Assembly: GCA_038373865.1 (NCBI GenBank) | Contig: JAXGGA010001028.1 | Span: forward strand, 109,031 to 173,030 | Source: Uloborus plumipes | Taxonomy: Eukaryota > Arthropoda > Arachnida > Araneae > Uloboridae | DNA: 64,000 nt | Direction: 5' to 3' | Shown: piece after piece, positions 26,082 to 36,909 of the stretch | How the letters are laid out: each line of letters begins with the position of its first letter | How positions within the stretch are numbered: the stretch's first letter is position 1 | Notes under the pieces: generated by a model | What the model saw: the letters and a program-made list of their open reading frames with translations, nothing else | Database searches by the model: none | What the model was told of the DNA's origin: nothing | Made by a program: the position numbers and the translations under genes

Positions 26082-26084
26082 TCC

Positions 26085-26310
26085 ACCGTTCTTCCAATTT
26101 TGGCGTCAGCTTTAAAACATTTTCCTGGGGCATATAAATAATTTTAACTTTTTCTGCAATGGAGTTTGCACACTGAAAAAAGGAAAGAGCGTCGTTGACA
26201 AATGCTGTTCTAGATCTTACTCTCTGCCAAACCTGGTGCTTGACCATACCCCCAACTCCATCCACAGCTCCCTTTCCATGTGACGTAGCAAAAAAATGCC
26301 AGTTGAGGCA
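26085..26310 (-). pseudogene. Transposase C-terminal remnant (HGKGxxDGxGG motif), element Y
   Basis: This is the counterpart of the 25,104-25,331 remnant in the right half of Y. It is nearly identical, with changes such as VRSRT for VRFRT and DALSFF for DAPSFF. The shared length and shared truncation show that X and Y descend from the same internally deleted element and not from two independent decays. Confidence 0.6.
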
Positions 26311-27349
26311 TAAATTATAATCAGTTATACCATATGTGTATTTTATTAATCTTAAGAAATAAATTTCAATTACATGCCGACATAATTAAAAATTTCAAAA
26401 TCAGAATACTAGAAACTTTAGTACTCGTACCATATTATGCTATAGACATGTATTGCTCATCCTGTGCTTTTTACCTATTGAATTGGAAATTTATTTTTGC
26501 TACGGACGTAACATAGAGCCATTTTTTATGTCCGAAATGTTACGTCTGTAACAGCATTAATTTAAAAACTAAATCAGTTGCAATATTTTTAACTATGGTG
26601 GGCAATTACTCTAAGAATTTGCCGAAAGGACCATTAAGGGTTTTTTTTAATTTTGATTTTTTAGGACGTAATGACAACTTTTGCTTCTTTTTTGTTACAG
26701 ACGTAACATCAAACTTCTTTTTTTCAAACTTCAATTACACCATTTAGATCAATTCAAAAGAAACTAATGAATGCATATTATTATAGTACCGTCTTAGTAG
26801 TTAAAATTGTGCTACAAGTAGTTATTTTTGTTTTTATTTTTCGATGAGAAATATGCATTTGAAAATGTGTTCTTTTTTCTGTTTTTACAAGTTCGTGAAT
26901 ATCGTACTTCCAACTAAGAAAACAAGCATTATTCTAACTCTCACTAAAAACCAATGCAGGATTCTTAAAATATACATCTTAAGCTTTAAAATGATGTATA
27001 ACATAGCAACATAACTTCAATATGAATTTTGGACCAATTGGTTTCACTTTTCATGGAATGGCCCTACTGTGAAGGTACCCAGAGCATAATCTTTTGATAA
27101 AATAATGTTGCTGATTTGACAAACGTGCATAAGAGGGCCTTTGTTGTCGTTCCTTGTTTGAGAGTTACCGTAAAATATTACAAAATATTCCTGTTTTTGC
27201 ACATTTCTCTTGGTATGTTATTTACTTGCTGTAAATTTATAATACTGAAAAATTAAATTTTCTTGATGCACATTTCAGTTAAGAAACGAATAACAAAAAA
27301 CACATTAAACTGTTAGAACAAGCATCACATTTTCTAAAAGAGCTCAAAT

Positions 27350-27490
27350 GGAAATCGTTAAGCCATTCGACCCATTCGATTTTCAATTTTGTGATGAAAG
27401 ACATTTACTAAATTATATCTTCTCTCTGGGAACCAAAAACTGAAATCGTGGGCGAATTTGCAATACGGTCTTGGAGGAAAATTTCGCAAT
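27350..27490 (+). repeat. Conserved block shared with 48,290-48,425 (copy A member)
   Basis: The segment centred on CCATTCGATTTTCAATTTTG and TGATGAAAGACATTTAC, ending AAAATTTCGCARTGCAG, matches copy B well. Copy B has an open frame MKDIYPVLSFLGKLRAEIV that is stopped early in copy A (MKDIY then stop), so coding function is not supported by the pair. It is non-coding or dead. Confidence 0.35.
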
Positions 27491-27829
27491 GCAGTCTAAA
27501 GTTTCTTTCTCTTATTCTTTTCTATTTTTTCTTGTATTTCTTTTCCTTTTTTCTTTTCCGGTGTTATGCAGTTCTTTTCAGACAAAAAGATTGCAAAATT
27601 TTTTATTTACATTGTTTGATTATGGCATGTAATAGTTAAGCTGTTTTGTATTTTCAAACATACCGAATTAACCCATATCAGTGCCGAGCATTGAAATTTT
27701 ATAAAAATGTTATATTATTTTTATTCAAATATGCTTAAACTACATTCATTAAGACGCAAAAAAAGTTTTGTGCATGAAAAATAATATTCTATTAATAAAA
27801 TAAAATGTTGCGTATACGCATCATTGGCA

Positions 27830-28575
27830 GAATCCATGTACAATCTATATTTATTCGAACCATTGTATACTAGTGAAATGTTTACATTTTTGAGTTGGAA
27901 AGTTTTAAAAATTTGGATGTAATTGTATTTGTCATTTGGGCACAAATAAATCGTTTGGTTTTTGCACACTTTGCATCATTTACGGACTCTTTGTTTCTCT
28001 TCATTTATTATACGTCCGATTCTATCAGTACGTATTTCTTTCAGTAGAGCTGTGATTTGAACTGCATTCCCCCCAGATGGACTATCCTTGCATTCCGATT
28101 TCAATAGGGTAATCGCTATATACGATCTAAAGTCTATAATTGCCATTTTTGTGTTTGTAGAAATTCTACGCAGCTTCCATGAGTTCACTGTAACGGTTCC
28201 AATAATGTTTGTAAATAGTGGTAACCATCCTTTTTACCTTCCATTTTTAGGCGTTAGCTATGGCATTGTCATGTACGTCAACATTTTCCGCATGCTTATT
28301 ATAATCCGAAATAACGAAATGATAACATTCTTCCTTTCTTTGCGACTATATCGTTTAGCATTTACTAGTGGGAAAATGGTACCATTACTAGTGAAAATTT
28401 TTATTACAGCATTGTCGCTCTATTTGGTAGAGCATGTTTCCGCATCCTTGTTAAATACAAAATCATAGGAACCACGAGGTTTTTTTTGACACTCGCTCAT
28501 AATGGTAGTTTTTGTTTGCTGATTTCAGCCCATCCATATGGAACAAATTGAGAAAGTTATCCATCTGATGAGCAC
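27830..28575 (-). pseudogene. piggyBac-like transposase, broken C-terminal half
   Basis: Reading the minus strand with frame changes gives MDNFLNLFHMDGL, KKPRGSYDF, then PLVNAKRYSRKE, NVDVHDNAIAN, TVNSWKLRRIST, MAIIDFRSYIA and, after one stop, CKVCKN...LC. In order these match the second half of a piggyBac (DDE_Tnp_1_7) transposase: the PRG and VKRYSR region, the GGVD.HD catalytic region, the NA/SW.L.R helix, the DFR.YIA segment and a Cys-rich tail. Frame shifts and stops kill it. Ends and TTAA duplication were not found. The 126-codon plus-strand frame at 28,088-28,468 is its antisense shadow. Confidence 0.72.
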
Positions 28576-28607
28576 AAACACCAAAGTTTGTATCAAAATC
28601 TTACTGT

Positions 28608-28672
28608 CTTTTATAAACCTTTTATAAACCTTTTATAAACCTTTTTTAATACCTTTTATAAACCTTTTTAGG
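28608..28672 (+). repeat. Short tandem repeat, 11-bp unit
   Basis: About five to six units of CTTTTATAAAC lie head to tail, one altered to CTTTTTTAATAC. It sits just upstream (on the minus strand) of the piggyBac remnant. Confidence 0.85.
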
Positions 28673-29894
28673 ATCATCTATTAGTTAAATTCAAGTAAAA
28701 CAAATTAAGTAATATCAAGTAATAATTTGCAATACAATTCAGATTTCTTGCATAAAAACCAAATTTTCAACTTTTGTATTTTTTTCATGAATTCGGCCAA
28801 TGATGCATTAACGCAACATTAAATTTGAGTAATTTTTTTAAAGACGTTTAATGACATTTTGTTTAACTTTTATTTGATTAAAAAAATTGCATCTTTAAGC
28901 CATTGTAAAAACATATGATTAATTTCAAGTGGATAAATTGTGCAATTTTATAAGGTCGAACTTGACAATAACCATTTCAAGTTAAAAACTTGCACCGTTT
29001 GAAAATTCCTGTACTCAAAATACTTGACCCAAATGAATTGCTGATAATTTATAATTAATAAATAACATAAAAATAAAAAATAACATAAAAATAAAAGTAA
29101 TGAAAAATATTTGTCACAGTGTTCATTTGAAATTGTTTAAAGAAATGCTGCATATAAGCAACTTTGGCCGAAAATGGGTTAATAATTTAGAGACGGAAAA
29201 AAAGTGATAACGCTGATTTGTTATAAAGCTTTTGCATTAATTTCTTCGTTTAAGTTTTTTTCTTTACCCTTTCTGTTGCTATTTTTCTTTGCTTTATAAT
29301 TATATTAAATATTGCTGCATTAATGTAGGAGAGAGTGGCCCAAAATTGGTATATTAACGAAGAACGATAAAAAATTATTACAATTTTGGTTTAGGCCCAA
29401 AGCCGGTAAGCCGTTCAGGTGAAATGGAAAAGCTTAACTCTAATTTTCGATTTGGTAGATTTTTTAGTCACATGTGAAGTAATAAATGATTGAATCAATG
29501 GACTTAGATCATTTTCGTCACAAAAGTAACTTTTTTAAGTGATAGTTATCCAATTTAAACGGAAAATACAGGTCAGCGCATTGTTTAATAAAATAAAAGG
29601 ATTTTACCCCACGAGACATTTGAATATTAACATTATTTATCTCCTGTTTTTCACCAGCCTACAAATATCGCGTCAACGGTTTTCATCAAATACAACTAAA
29701 TTTAATTAATTAAATTACATTAATGAATTGATATTTGAGAAAACTGCTTAACCATCAAGTATCATCCACTGCAACATTTTTCAAAAAATGTATTTGAACT
29801 TGACGATAAAAAATCCCGAAGAAGTTTGAACTTGACGGGAAAAATATTTTATTAAGGATTAAAAATTTGAACACGCAAGATATATTTATATTGA
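28673..29894. other. AT-rich sequence between the duplication copies
   Basis: No frame, terminal repeat or RNA gene is visible. The piggyBac element may extend into the left part, but nothing coding can be read there. The right part ends where similarity to copy A begins. Confidence 0.5.
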
Positions 29895-30208
29895 GAACGT
29901 GAACAAACAGTAGGCATTGAAAAATGCGGAGGATAACGTTTAATGCGCGTCATATCAGAAAATAATACATTTTGACATTATATGGCTATAAAACTGAAAT
30001 GAAATACCTCTTGTGTCACACAGCTGCCGAGAAACCTATTTGGCTGATGAATAAAACATTTCGTCACTGAGAAAGTTTGCAAATAAGGATGAGCGGATAT
30101 TATTTCTTACAAGTCATTTTCATTCTTTTGATGACAGCAATAATTTTGATATTCATAAGCATCGTTTTGGCTACTTTTAGTTTGTTTTTCATATTAAAAA
30201 GAAGATAA

Positions 30209-31825
30209 GAGCTAATATTTAGAAAAGTGCCAATTTGAGTCCCAAGTGAATTTTCACTAGTATTTCAGTAACTAGTTAAAAAAATAATTTTCCCCAGAAA
30301 GAAGATAAGGTTCTGCCTTCATTTCATCTAATAACATCAAAAAAAAAAATTTTTTTTTTCTTCAGAAAATATTGTTTTTATACATCAAAAATCAGATCGG
30401 TAACGTGTCCCCAGTAGCAAAGCTTAGCATGCAAACAGGTCATGCGCACTTTCTAACTTCCCAAAAAAACGCACTTGCACAAAACACGATTCTATTTTTA
30501 CCTCTTCGTTAATATTTTACTTCATTTTTGTTTTAATCGATTTCTGATTTTCTAGCTGATGCGAAATAAGCGTGTCCCAAGTTCCGCCGTCAGAGTGGTA
30601 ACAATAACTTCCGATCTATGTTTAGGCTCCCAAAATCATTTCCTGCACCTATACCACATGATACTGAGTACCTGGTGGGATGTTTTATCGAATCGTAATT
30701 AAAAATTTGCATTTCTGCATCTAAAATTGTAGGTAAGATTTTTTAAAGTGATTTTATAAAATGTGTGTCATTTGAGTCATTAGATCGGTAACACGCTCTA
30801 AAATGCGCAGTTTTTATTATTTTAAAAATTATTTTATATATAAATATAGTCCTTTATTACAAGTGAAAAAACCACGTGTTTGATTTTGGTTTAGTGCGAT
30901 CGACTCGGATATAAAAAAAAAAAAAACTTTGTCAGTTTGTCAGATTGGTAACAGTCAGAGCGGTAGCATTGAAAAACAGCGAATATGTTACAGAACTAAC
31001 TCACACGTTTCAGAATTATAAAAGCAAAAATCATAGGTTTTAGCTATATATATTGAATATTTTTGTTCTTAAAAAAAGAAAAGCAATGAGTTTTAGTACA
31101 ATTGCTTCATTTGTGGTTTGTATGACCTAACAATAGAAGTTAATAAAATAAGAAAAATTGACACTGCAGAAATTAAGTTAATTAATTATTATTATTTTAT
31201 TTATTTATTTTTTTGGTGCTTCAATTTCTCATAACTTCGCTAAATAACTAGATAATAACTAGCATGCTAAATTTGAATTTCTGATAAAGAAATTAAATTT
31301 CCTGCAACTAATTAAAGAAAAGCAAGCAGCAGAGTTGTGTGTTGAAAAAGTTGAAGTTGTGTGTTGTTTCAAAACAAAACAAATGATTTATTAACTTGGA
31401 TTTGGTAATCTCAAAATTTATTTTATCTAAAAACCTTATCGTTCATTTTTATTTCCAAGAAATGCTTTTTTATAATGAAATTTGATTTTTTAGCCTAATA
31501 TAAATATTTTAATATAATTATCTTAATTCTATGTTAAAAATGCAAGGAAATGATATATTTAGAGATGTTAACGAAGACTGAAAGCATAAACTCAAATATG
31601 TAACTCATATTAACATCAGATCTGTAACCTTCATCAGATCTGTAACGGCTTAAAAGGGAGTAATCTAAGGAGGGGGTAAATAACTTCCTTGACCTCCCCC
31701 CTTTTATTTTCTTGCATTTAGACCCAATTTAGACTTAAAATCCAATATTAGTTTTTTTTCTGCAAAAAAATTTTTTTTTCAAGAAAACTCCAACTTCAAA
31801 TTGGCACTTTTCTAAATATTGGCTC
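30209..31825. mobile_element. GAGC-ended 4-bp-TSD element with GGTAAC subterminal motifs
   Basis: A 1,617-bp insert has inverted ends of about 30 bases starting GAGCTAATATTTAGAA on the left and GAGCCAATATTTAGAA on the right. It is flanked by ATAA at 30,205-30,208 and 31,826-31,829. A motif like CAGATCGGTAAC recurs near 30,392, 30,588, 30,783, 30,940, 30,957, 31,618 and 31,635, mostly toward the ends. No transposase can be read. Copy A has the uninterrupted site near 10,585. Architecture matches the 21,128-27,064 elements, with different end and motif sequences. Confidence 0.8.
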
Positions 31826-32048
31826 ATAAAGAAGTTACTTTTCCTATTTGAACTTTTAATGCAATAAAAATAATTATGTACACTGCATTAGGCGAATTAC
31901 TAATGGCACAATGACGCAAGAAATTATTAAACTAACACAGGTATTTATACGCTTTTACTAAAATTGATCTTTACTTCTTTTATATTATGTAAAATACTGT
32001 GAAAAAAATAAAATTGAAAAAAAAATCTTTTGCATAGAAATTAAACTA

Positions 32049-33608
32049 CACTGCTCAAAACAATTAGGGGAGCACATGGTTTTAACAAAATTACGCAAAT
32101 ATGTATACCAATAAGTAACATAAAATGAATCGTTCTTAATTCAAAGCCTACCAGGAAACGGAATAAATTTTATGAACAAATTGAAGTTAATGAGGCCAAA
32201 AACCAGAAAAAGAAGATAAGTGCGGAAATCGAGATGTTTTCAGAAGCGTCCGTTTTATTGCCGTAACTGTTAAATTAGATAGCGCAGTAGTTTTTTAACA
32301 TTTTTTTCTGGGGAAAAGGTTACTTAAAAATGTCTCAACAACGTGATTTACTGGAATCCATGCCATGGCATGTTATAGGCAGGCTGGAATCCGGGTAAAC
32401 ACAACGTTGTGTCGCGGATGATGTTGGAACCGTCAGAAGTGTTGCAAGGCTGTGGAAACGATTCCAAGAAACAGGAAATGTTTGACATCGACCAGGGCAA
32501 GGTCGGCCATGCACCACTACAGTAACTGATGACCGGTATATACAGTTAACAGCCCGTCGAAACAGAATAGAGAATGCTACGCATCTGCAAAGGCAGTTGC
32601 TCTTGGCAATATTACGAAGGGTTTCCAGCCAAACAGTACGTAATGGGCTTCATGAGTTCATGGGCTATGCACGTAGGCCAATGGTCTAAATTTTGTTGAC
32701 CCCACGCGACTGTGTGGCCCGAATAAGACAGACTGCTGAACATCGAAATTGGGAGCAACATGGTTGGAGCCAAGTGCTGTTTACAGAGGGGTTGCAATTC
32801 AGTCTGGAGAGTGACAACGGACTTGTTCTGGTATGGAGGGACAGGGGCACTCAAAATAATCCCGCGTTCGTTCGTGAAAGGTCTCAAAACAGACGAGCTG
32901 GTTGGGTGGTACGGGTGGAATCAGTATAGGCGGACGTACGGACCTGCATATCATTTGGAATGGCACTTTGACGGGCTAAAGGTATGCAGACGAGATACTG
33001 AGACCTAATGTCATCCCTCACGCTGGAGCTATTGGATATTCCTTTGGTTTTTAAAACGATATTGCTCGACCGCTGAGAGCTCGTCTGATGGAGAACATGC
33101 TTGAAACTGAAAAAAAAATACAGCGTATGGAATGGCCAGCGTGCTCTACTGACCTCAATGTAATCAAACATGTTTAGGACATGGTCGGACAATGCATTGC
33201 TGAGTGACAAAGGTCGCCTGTTACTGTCCGAGACTTGGAGATTGCACTTCTTGAGGAATGGAACAGTACTCCCCAAATTCATGCCCATAAGCTTATCGCA
33301 TCCATACCAAACAGGTGTGCAGCAGTCTTAGCTGTTCAAGGAGACCACACGCCTTATTAAAACACATGCAACATGTCTAAACAGTACCTTTTTTTCATTT
33401 TTTACATGTAACCAAAATGTTGCCCAAAATCACCTTTTTATGTTTTTTCCACATTTTCAAAGAATTCAAGATTAATTCCAAAGTTTTTAGGTCTTTTTTC
33501 TGTATTGTGCATTGATACACGCGTACTATCCATTGTACGCCAATCCGTGGCTGTCTTGCACGGTTTTCTTCACTTTTTTGCTTGCTCCCCTAATTGTTTT
33601 GAGCAGTG
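32049..33608 (+). mobile_element. Tc1-type transposon, inactive
   Basis: This 1,560-bp element has perfect 26-bp inverted ends beginning CACTGCTCAAAACAATTAG, flanked by TA at 32,047-32,048 and 33,609-33,610. It carries one broken Tc1-type transposase in the forward direction. Size, TA target and single gene are standard for Tc1/mariner. Copy A preserves the empty TA site near 10,823, so the insertion is younger than the duplication. Confidence 0.93.
32330..33360 (+). pseudogene. Tc1 transposase, broken
   Basis: The frame opens at ATG 32,330 (MSQQRDLLES) and passes a helix-turn-helix region read as RLESG*TQRCVADDVGTV. It ends GDHTPY at 33,360, a usual Tc1 C-terminus. Several stops and frame shifts interrupt it. 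Catalytic sites are damaged: the first Asp region, recalled as TDESRF in intact members, reads TEGLQF; the second reads as a corrupted ND.ARP; the DLN.IE region reads DLNVIKH, with Lys in place of Glu. All three acidic residues are thus lost or doubtful. Full length would be near 340 residues. Confidence 0.88.
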
Positions 33609-34159
33609 TATTTTGTGTTGATCATAAATTCACGATTTTATCATTTTTTAATACTTCAAATTTTTTCAATACAATGAGTGTATGAGTTTCTCACACCTCA
33701 TAATTACACAGAAGGTTTATTAGGCTAGGTGAAAGACTGTGTTTTACACATAGCAAGTTTAAATTAAGAAAACATATTAGCCCAGCGTAAGTTTTACTTA
33801 AAAGTTAAATTACAATGGTAACAAAAATAAACGGAAAACATTTGTATTATGGTTTCAAAGACACACATTTTCTAACGAAACGGCACCTGGGAGAAATGGA
33901 AATTGCATTGCGGAACAAGTGCAGTGTGCCGTAGTTTATGCAAAAGGGATTATCAAGAAATATCAGCAAATAAAGAACAAAAAATATAAAATAAATGAAA
34001 AGTCTATCAAAATGTCCCTAAAGTATTGAAGAATCAAGAAGCAAAAACCGTCAAACAGGACAAAAACTCGATTAAATTCACCGCATATAGAAAACAAACA
34101 TGTATTGTATTGATAATGCAAGCACAATATAATGATAAGCACCGATCATGCCATCATGC

Positions 34160-34190
34160 AGGATCCAACTTAAGGGGGGGGGGGGAGGCT
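34160..34190 (+). repeat. Poly-G tract
   Basis: A run of 12 to 13 G near 34,173-34,185 stands out in AT-rich DNA. It has no partner in copy A. It may be a low-complexity remnant or an assembly-prone site. Confidence 0.6.
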
Positions 34191-34514
34191 AACTTTTGAC
34201 AGCGTACGCCTTTTTTGTAAGAAGAGGCTATTGGATTGAATTAAAAAATATCCGGATTACAAAAATTTCCTAGAACATACTGCTATTATTTTTGTAATTC
34301 TTTACAGGTTGGCTTACTTCAATTTGGCAAACACGAACTTACTTCGGGACATAAATAACTATAAAGTTTTAATGAAATAAATTTTTGAATATGTGTCATT
34401 AGAACGACCCAGTGCTTAATCATAATGGGGTTACTTACGTATTTATTTATTTGTTTGCGTACGTGTGTGAAAATAAATTTCTCCACTTTTACTACATTTA
34501 CTTATGCGTTTTTT

Positions 34515-34820
34515 TTTTTTTCTTTTGCTTTCGATGACAACGCCGAGTAGCATCATTTTGCACTTACGGTCTGTTAGGTCTCGCCACCTAAATCACTCTT
34601 TCCCGGCAGTTGTTCCACTCTATTTCATTTGTTACTGCGATAAGAAGCGCACTCATGTAGATGTAAATCCTTATTATTGTCGCAAATCTGAATCCGCACT
34701 ATCCAAATGTCTGATCATTTTGAAACTGTCAAAAATGTTCCTACTTTTACTAAATAAAATATTATTCTGACACATTTTTTTTTTGAAAGTTCAAAATGTG
34801 CTACTTTATTGTCGTACATG
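34515..34820 (+). repeat. Well-conserved block shared with 12,190-12,470 (copy B member)
   Basis: See the copy A entry for the alignment. In this copy the forward frame MTTPSSIILHLRSVRSRHLN stays open for 88 codons from an upstream ATG at 34,504, but it depends on one C that copy A lacks. The residue pattern is not recognisable. I treat it as conserved non-coding DNA unless transcripts show otherwise. Confidence 0.4.
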
Positions 34821-35539
34821 CATTCGACCGTAAAAAGAATGTTTTTGTACTCGTGGGGGGTATTAATAACTCAAATTAAGAAACTGAAAAATATGTTGAT
34901 AGTGTGATATTTCTGATGAAAAATAAGGTACATACTATTATCCGTCTAAACGCTATTTTGAGTTTAAAACCTATCGATTTTTTGTTCAGAACTATATTCA
35001 TGGTGCCAAAAGATGCATTTTGCATTTTTTTTTAACGAAATACATTATTATACATTTACTATATTGCCCACTTTTGTTTGATTTGTTTTTAACTGGTATT
35101 ATTTTCTGTACGTTAACTTCAAAGTAATTTCTAAAAAAATAAAATAAAGAAACATAAAAACGTGTGTTTCAAGGTTTCAAAGAATTCCGGTTTTATTTCA
35201 CAAATAAATGGTATTTTAGAAGATAATCAATACTTTAAAAGTCATTTTAAAAACAAATTTATTTTAATGATAAAAAACATAATAATATGCTTGCATTTGT
35301 GGTGTGACATATGCATAAAAATGTACCATACATTGCAATCGCACGAAATAATCATTTAATATCGGAACAACTCACAAGAAAATTTTGTATTAAGTCCATT
35401 TGTTTAGTTTGTGGAACATACAAACTGATAACGACGTTAATTTTGTGTTAAATACATCATTTAAAGAACATTATTTTAGTTAAATATTTAAACATCGCTC
35501 GAAGTAAACGAAGCTTTGCATTTTAGAAACATATTGTAG

Positions 35540-35665
35540 AATGTTAGTTTCGATGTATACGGCTCTAAAGATTTAAATTACTTGGAAAGCTTTGGTGGTG
35601 TAATTATCAGTAATCCTTTTCTAAGCTTTTCTCACACGAAACTCAGTTGCTGCAAACCAGTTCCA
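35540..35665 (+). repeat. Conserved block shared with 13,850-13,975 (copy B member)
   Basis: It matches copy A through the AGCTTTGGTGGTGTAATTA and ACTCAGTTGCTGCAAACC segments. No frame is shared by the two copies. Function is unknown. Confidence 0.4.
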
Positions 35666-36556
35666 AGTGTAATCAGATTGGACAATAAGTCATGAATTCC
35701 CAGCATGCTCAAATATACATTAATAAATTTCTTGAAAGAGAGACCGAAACTGGAACGTATTTAGTTTTTTTCTTCTAAAATGTTACTTTTAGCGGCATTA
35801 GTTCCTCAAATAAAAGTTGTTAAATCTCTTCTTAAAGCGTTAATGTTTTAAACTTTAAATTGTTCACAGAAAAAAGACAAAAGAACAAGAACATTTATAA
35901 AATGTATCTTAATGCTTTTTTTTAACGTCTTCAGTAAGCAATAAAATTCACAGAAAACATTTATTTTTAAGTTTTAAAATATGTATACATTAATTTAAAC
36001 ATTAATTTCTAAAATGACAAATGTACTTAAAAGGTTTAAATAATTGCTAAATACGTAAAAAAAGGCATTATCTGAATGATCTCTCAATATACCTATTTTA
36101 GTAAGAACAACTAAATTACTCTATTTATATTTGTCAAATAAAAAGTTCTCGAATAAAATTTCTTATAGTTTTAAATTTTAGTAAATAATTTGGTCTATAA
36201 GTTTTTTTTTCTTTTTTTCGAAAACGTACAATTGATCTGTATGCAAAACAATCAGAAACATCTGACTCTCCAGTGAACTGATAATTCATTTTAGAGAAAA
36301 TTTAGATTTTAAACTTGTCGCACAGTGTATCGTATTGAAAATAAAACTGTTCAAACTTCTTTGAGACATTGCTTCAAAAAAAAAAAAAAAAATCATTTTC
36401 ACTTAAACTCTGATATTTTTATGAATAAAGATTAAAAAATTCACTATAAAACAATTGGTAAATAAAGGCTTTTTTTTTTTTTTTTATACAGAGATTTAAG
36501 AAAAAAAGCAGTTTTATCAGATGCATTTTCTTTGAAACGTAAAGTTTCATACAATA

Positions 36557-36664
36557 CCCAAGTAGCACACTTCGTTTTTTAAAAGTTGTAAAATGGTTAT
36601 TAACGTTGTAACAACCGCTTAAAAACGTTTATAAAACGTTTAAAGGTTGCTTGTGCTACCTGGG
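36557..36664. mobile_element. 108-bp MITE with CCCARGTAGCACA ends
   Basis: Left end CCCAAGTAGCACA and right end complement CCCAGGTAGCACA are inverted with one mismatch. They are flanked by TA at 36,555-36,556 and 36,665-36,666. Inside are GTTGTAACAAC and AAACGTTTATAAAACGTTT palindromes. Copy A has no insert at the matching site near 15,315. The TA duplication suggests a Tc1/mariner-type parent. Confidence 0.8.
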
Positions 36665-36909
36665 TACATTTAAGTAGTCGAAACAAGTTCCCCATCCATT
36701 AAATAATTCAACTCAGATATTTATTTCTGTATTTTGTTAATTGAAGTTTGCATTCGGAATGAAGGTTAACGTGATGAAAATTTACAAATAACACGCAGTA
36801 GCAAAAATACACGCTTTCCTGACAAATTAAGGCGTAGAATATTTCGCCAACAGTGTTTTATACATTTACAACGCTTAAGGTTAATGAGAATTCTGAATTG
36901 CTTTTGATG

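Larger units (their letters stand above)
21128..27064 (-). mobile_element. Outer GGGC-ended 4-bp-TSD transposon, split by two nested elements
   Basis: The outer element (call it Y) begins GGGCAATTCCAT and ends with the complement of GGGCCATTCCAT, flanked by TACT at 21,124-21,127 and 27,065-27,068. Its left half is 21,128-22,116 and its right half 26,086-27,064. Elements B and X sit between them in a duplicated TCCA. Removing them gives about 1.97 kb, the same size as X. GTTACAGACGTAAC-type motifs recur in both halves (21,142, 21,521, 26,537, 26,696). Copy B shows the empty site near 47,295. The family fits a Sola-like DNA transposon, which I infer from the 4-bp duplication and the transposase motif. 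Confidence 0.8.
10240..27710 (+). repeat. Segmental duplication, copy A
   Basis: This interval matches 29,895-48,640 in the same order and orientation once recent insertions are removed. Anchor pairs include 10,330-10,545/29,970-30,180, 10,930-11,010/33,865-33,965, 12,190-12,470/34,515-34,820, 13,850-14,050/35,540-35,740, 15,430-15,520/36,755-36,840, 19,150-19,220/45,385-45,460, 20,160-20,900/46,380-47,000 and 27,140-27,660/48,110-48,600. Similarity is moderate and broken by indels, so the event is old. Copy A carries a pogo element, a solo LTR and a three-element nest that are absent from copy B. About 8.4 kb of copy B (36,910-45,370) has no counterpart here. Confidence 0.82.

Noticed and set aside
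21142..26710. Regularly repeated GTTACAGACGTAAC motifs as a CRISPR array
   Set aside because: Spacing is irregular, motifs occur in both orientations within transposons, and the DNA is eukaryotic in character.
28088..28468. 126-codon plus-strand frame with membrane-like composition
   Set aside because: It is antisense to the piggyBac remnant, whose minus-strand motifs explain the sequence.
32612..33288. 91- and 134-codon minus-strand frames
   Set aside because: They are antisense to the Tc1 transposase pseudogene and match nothing by themselves.
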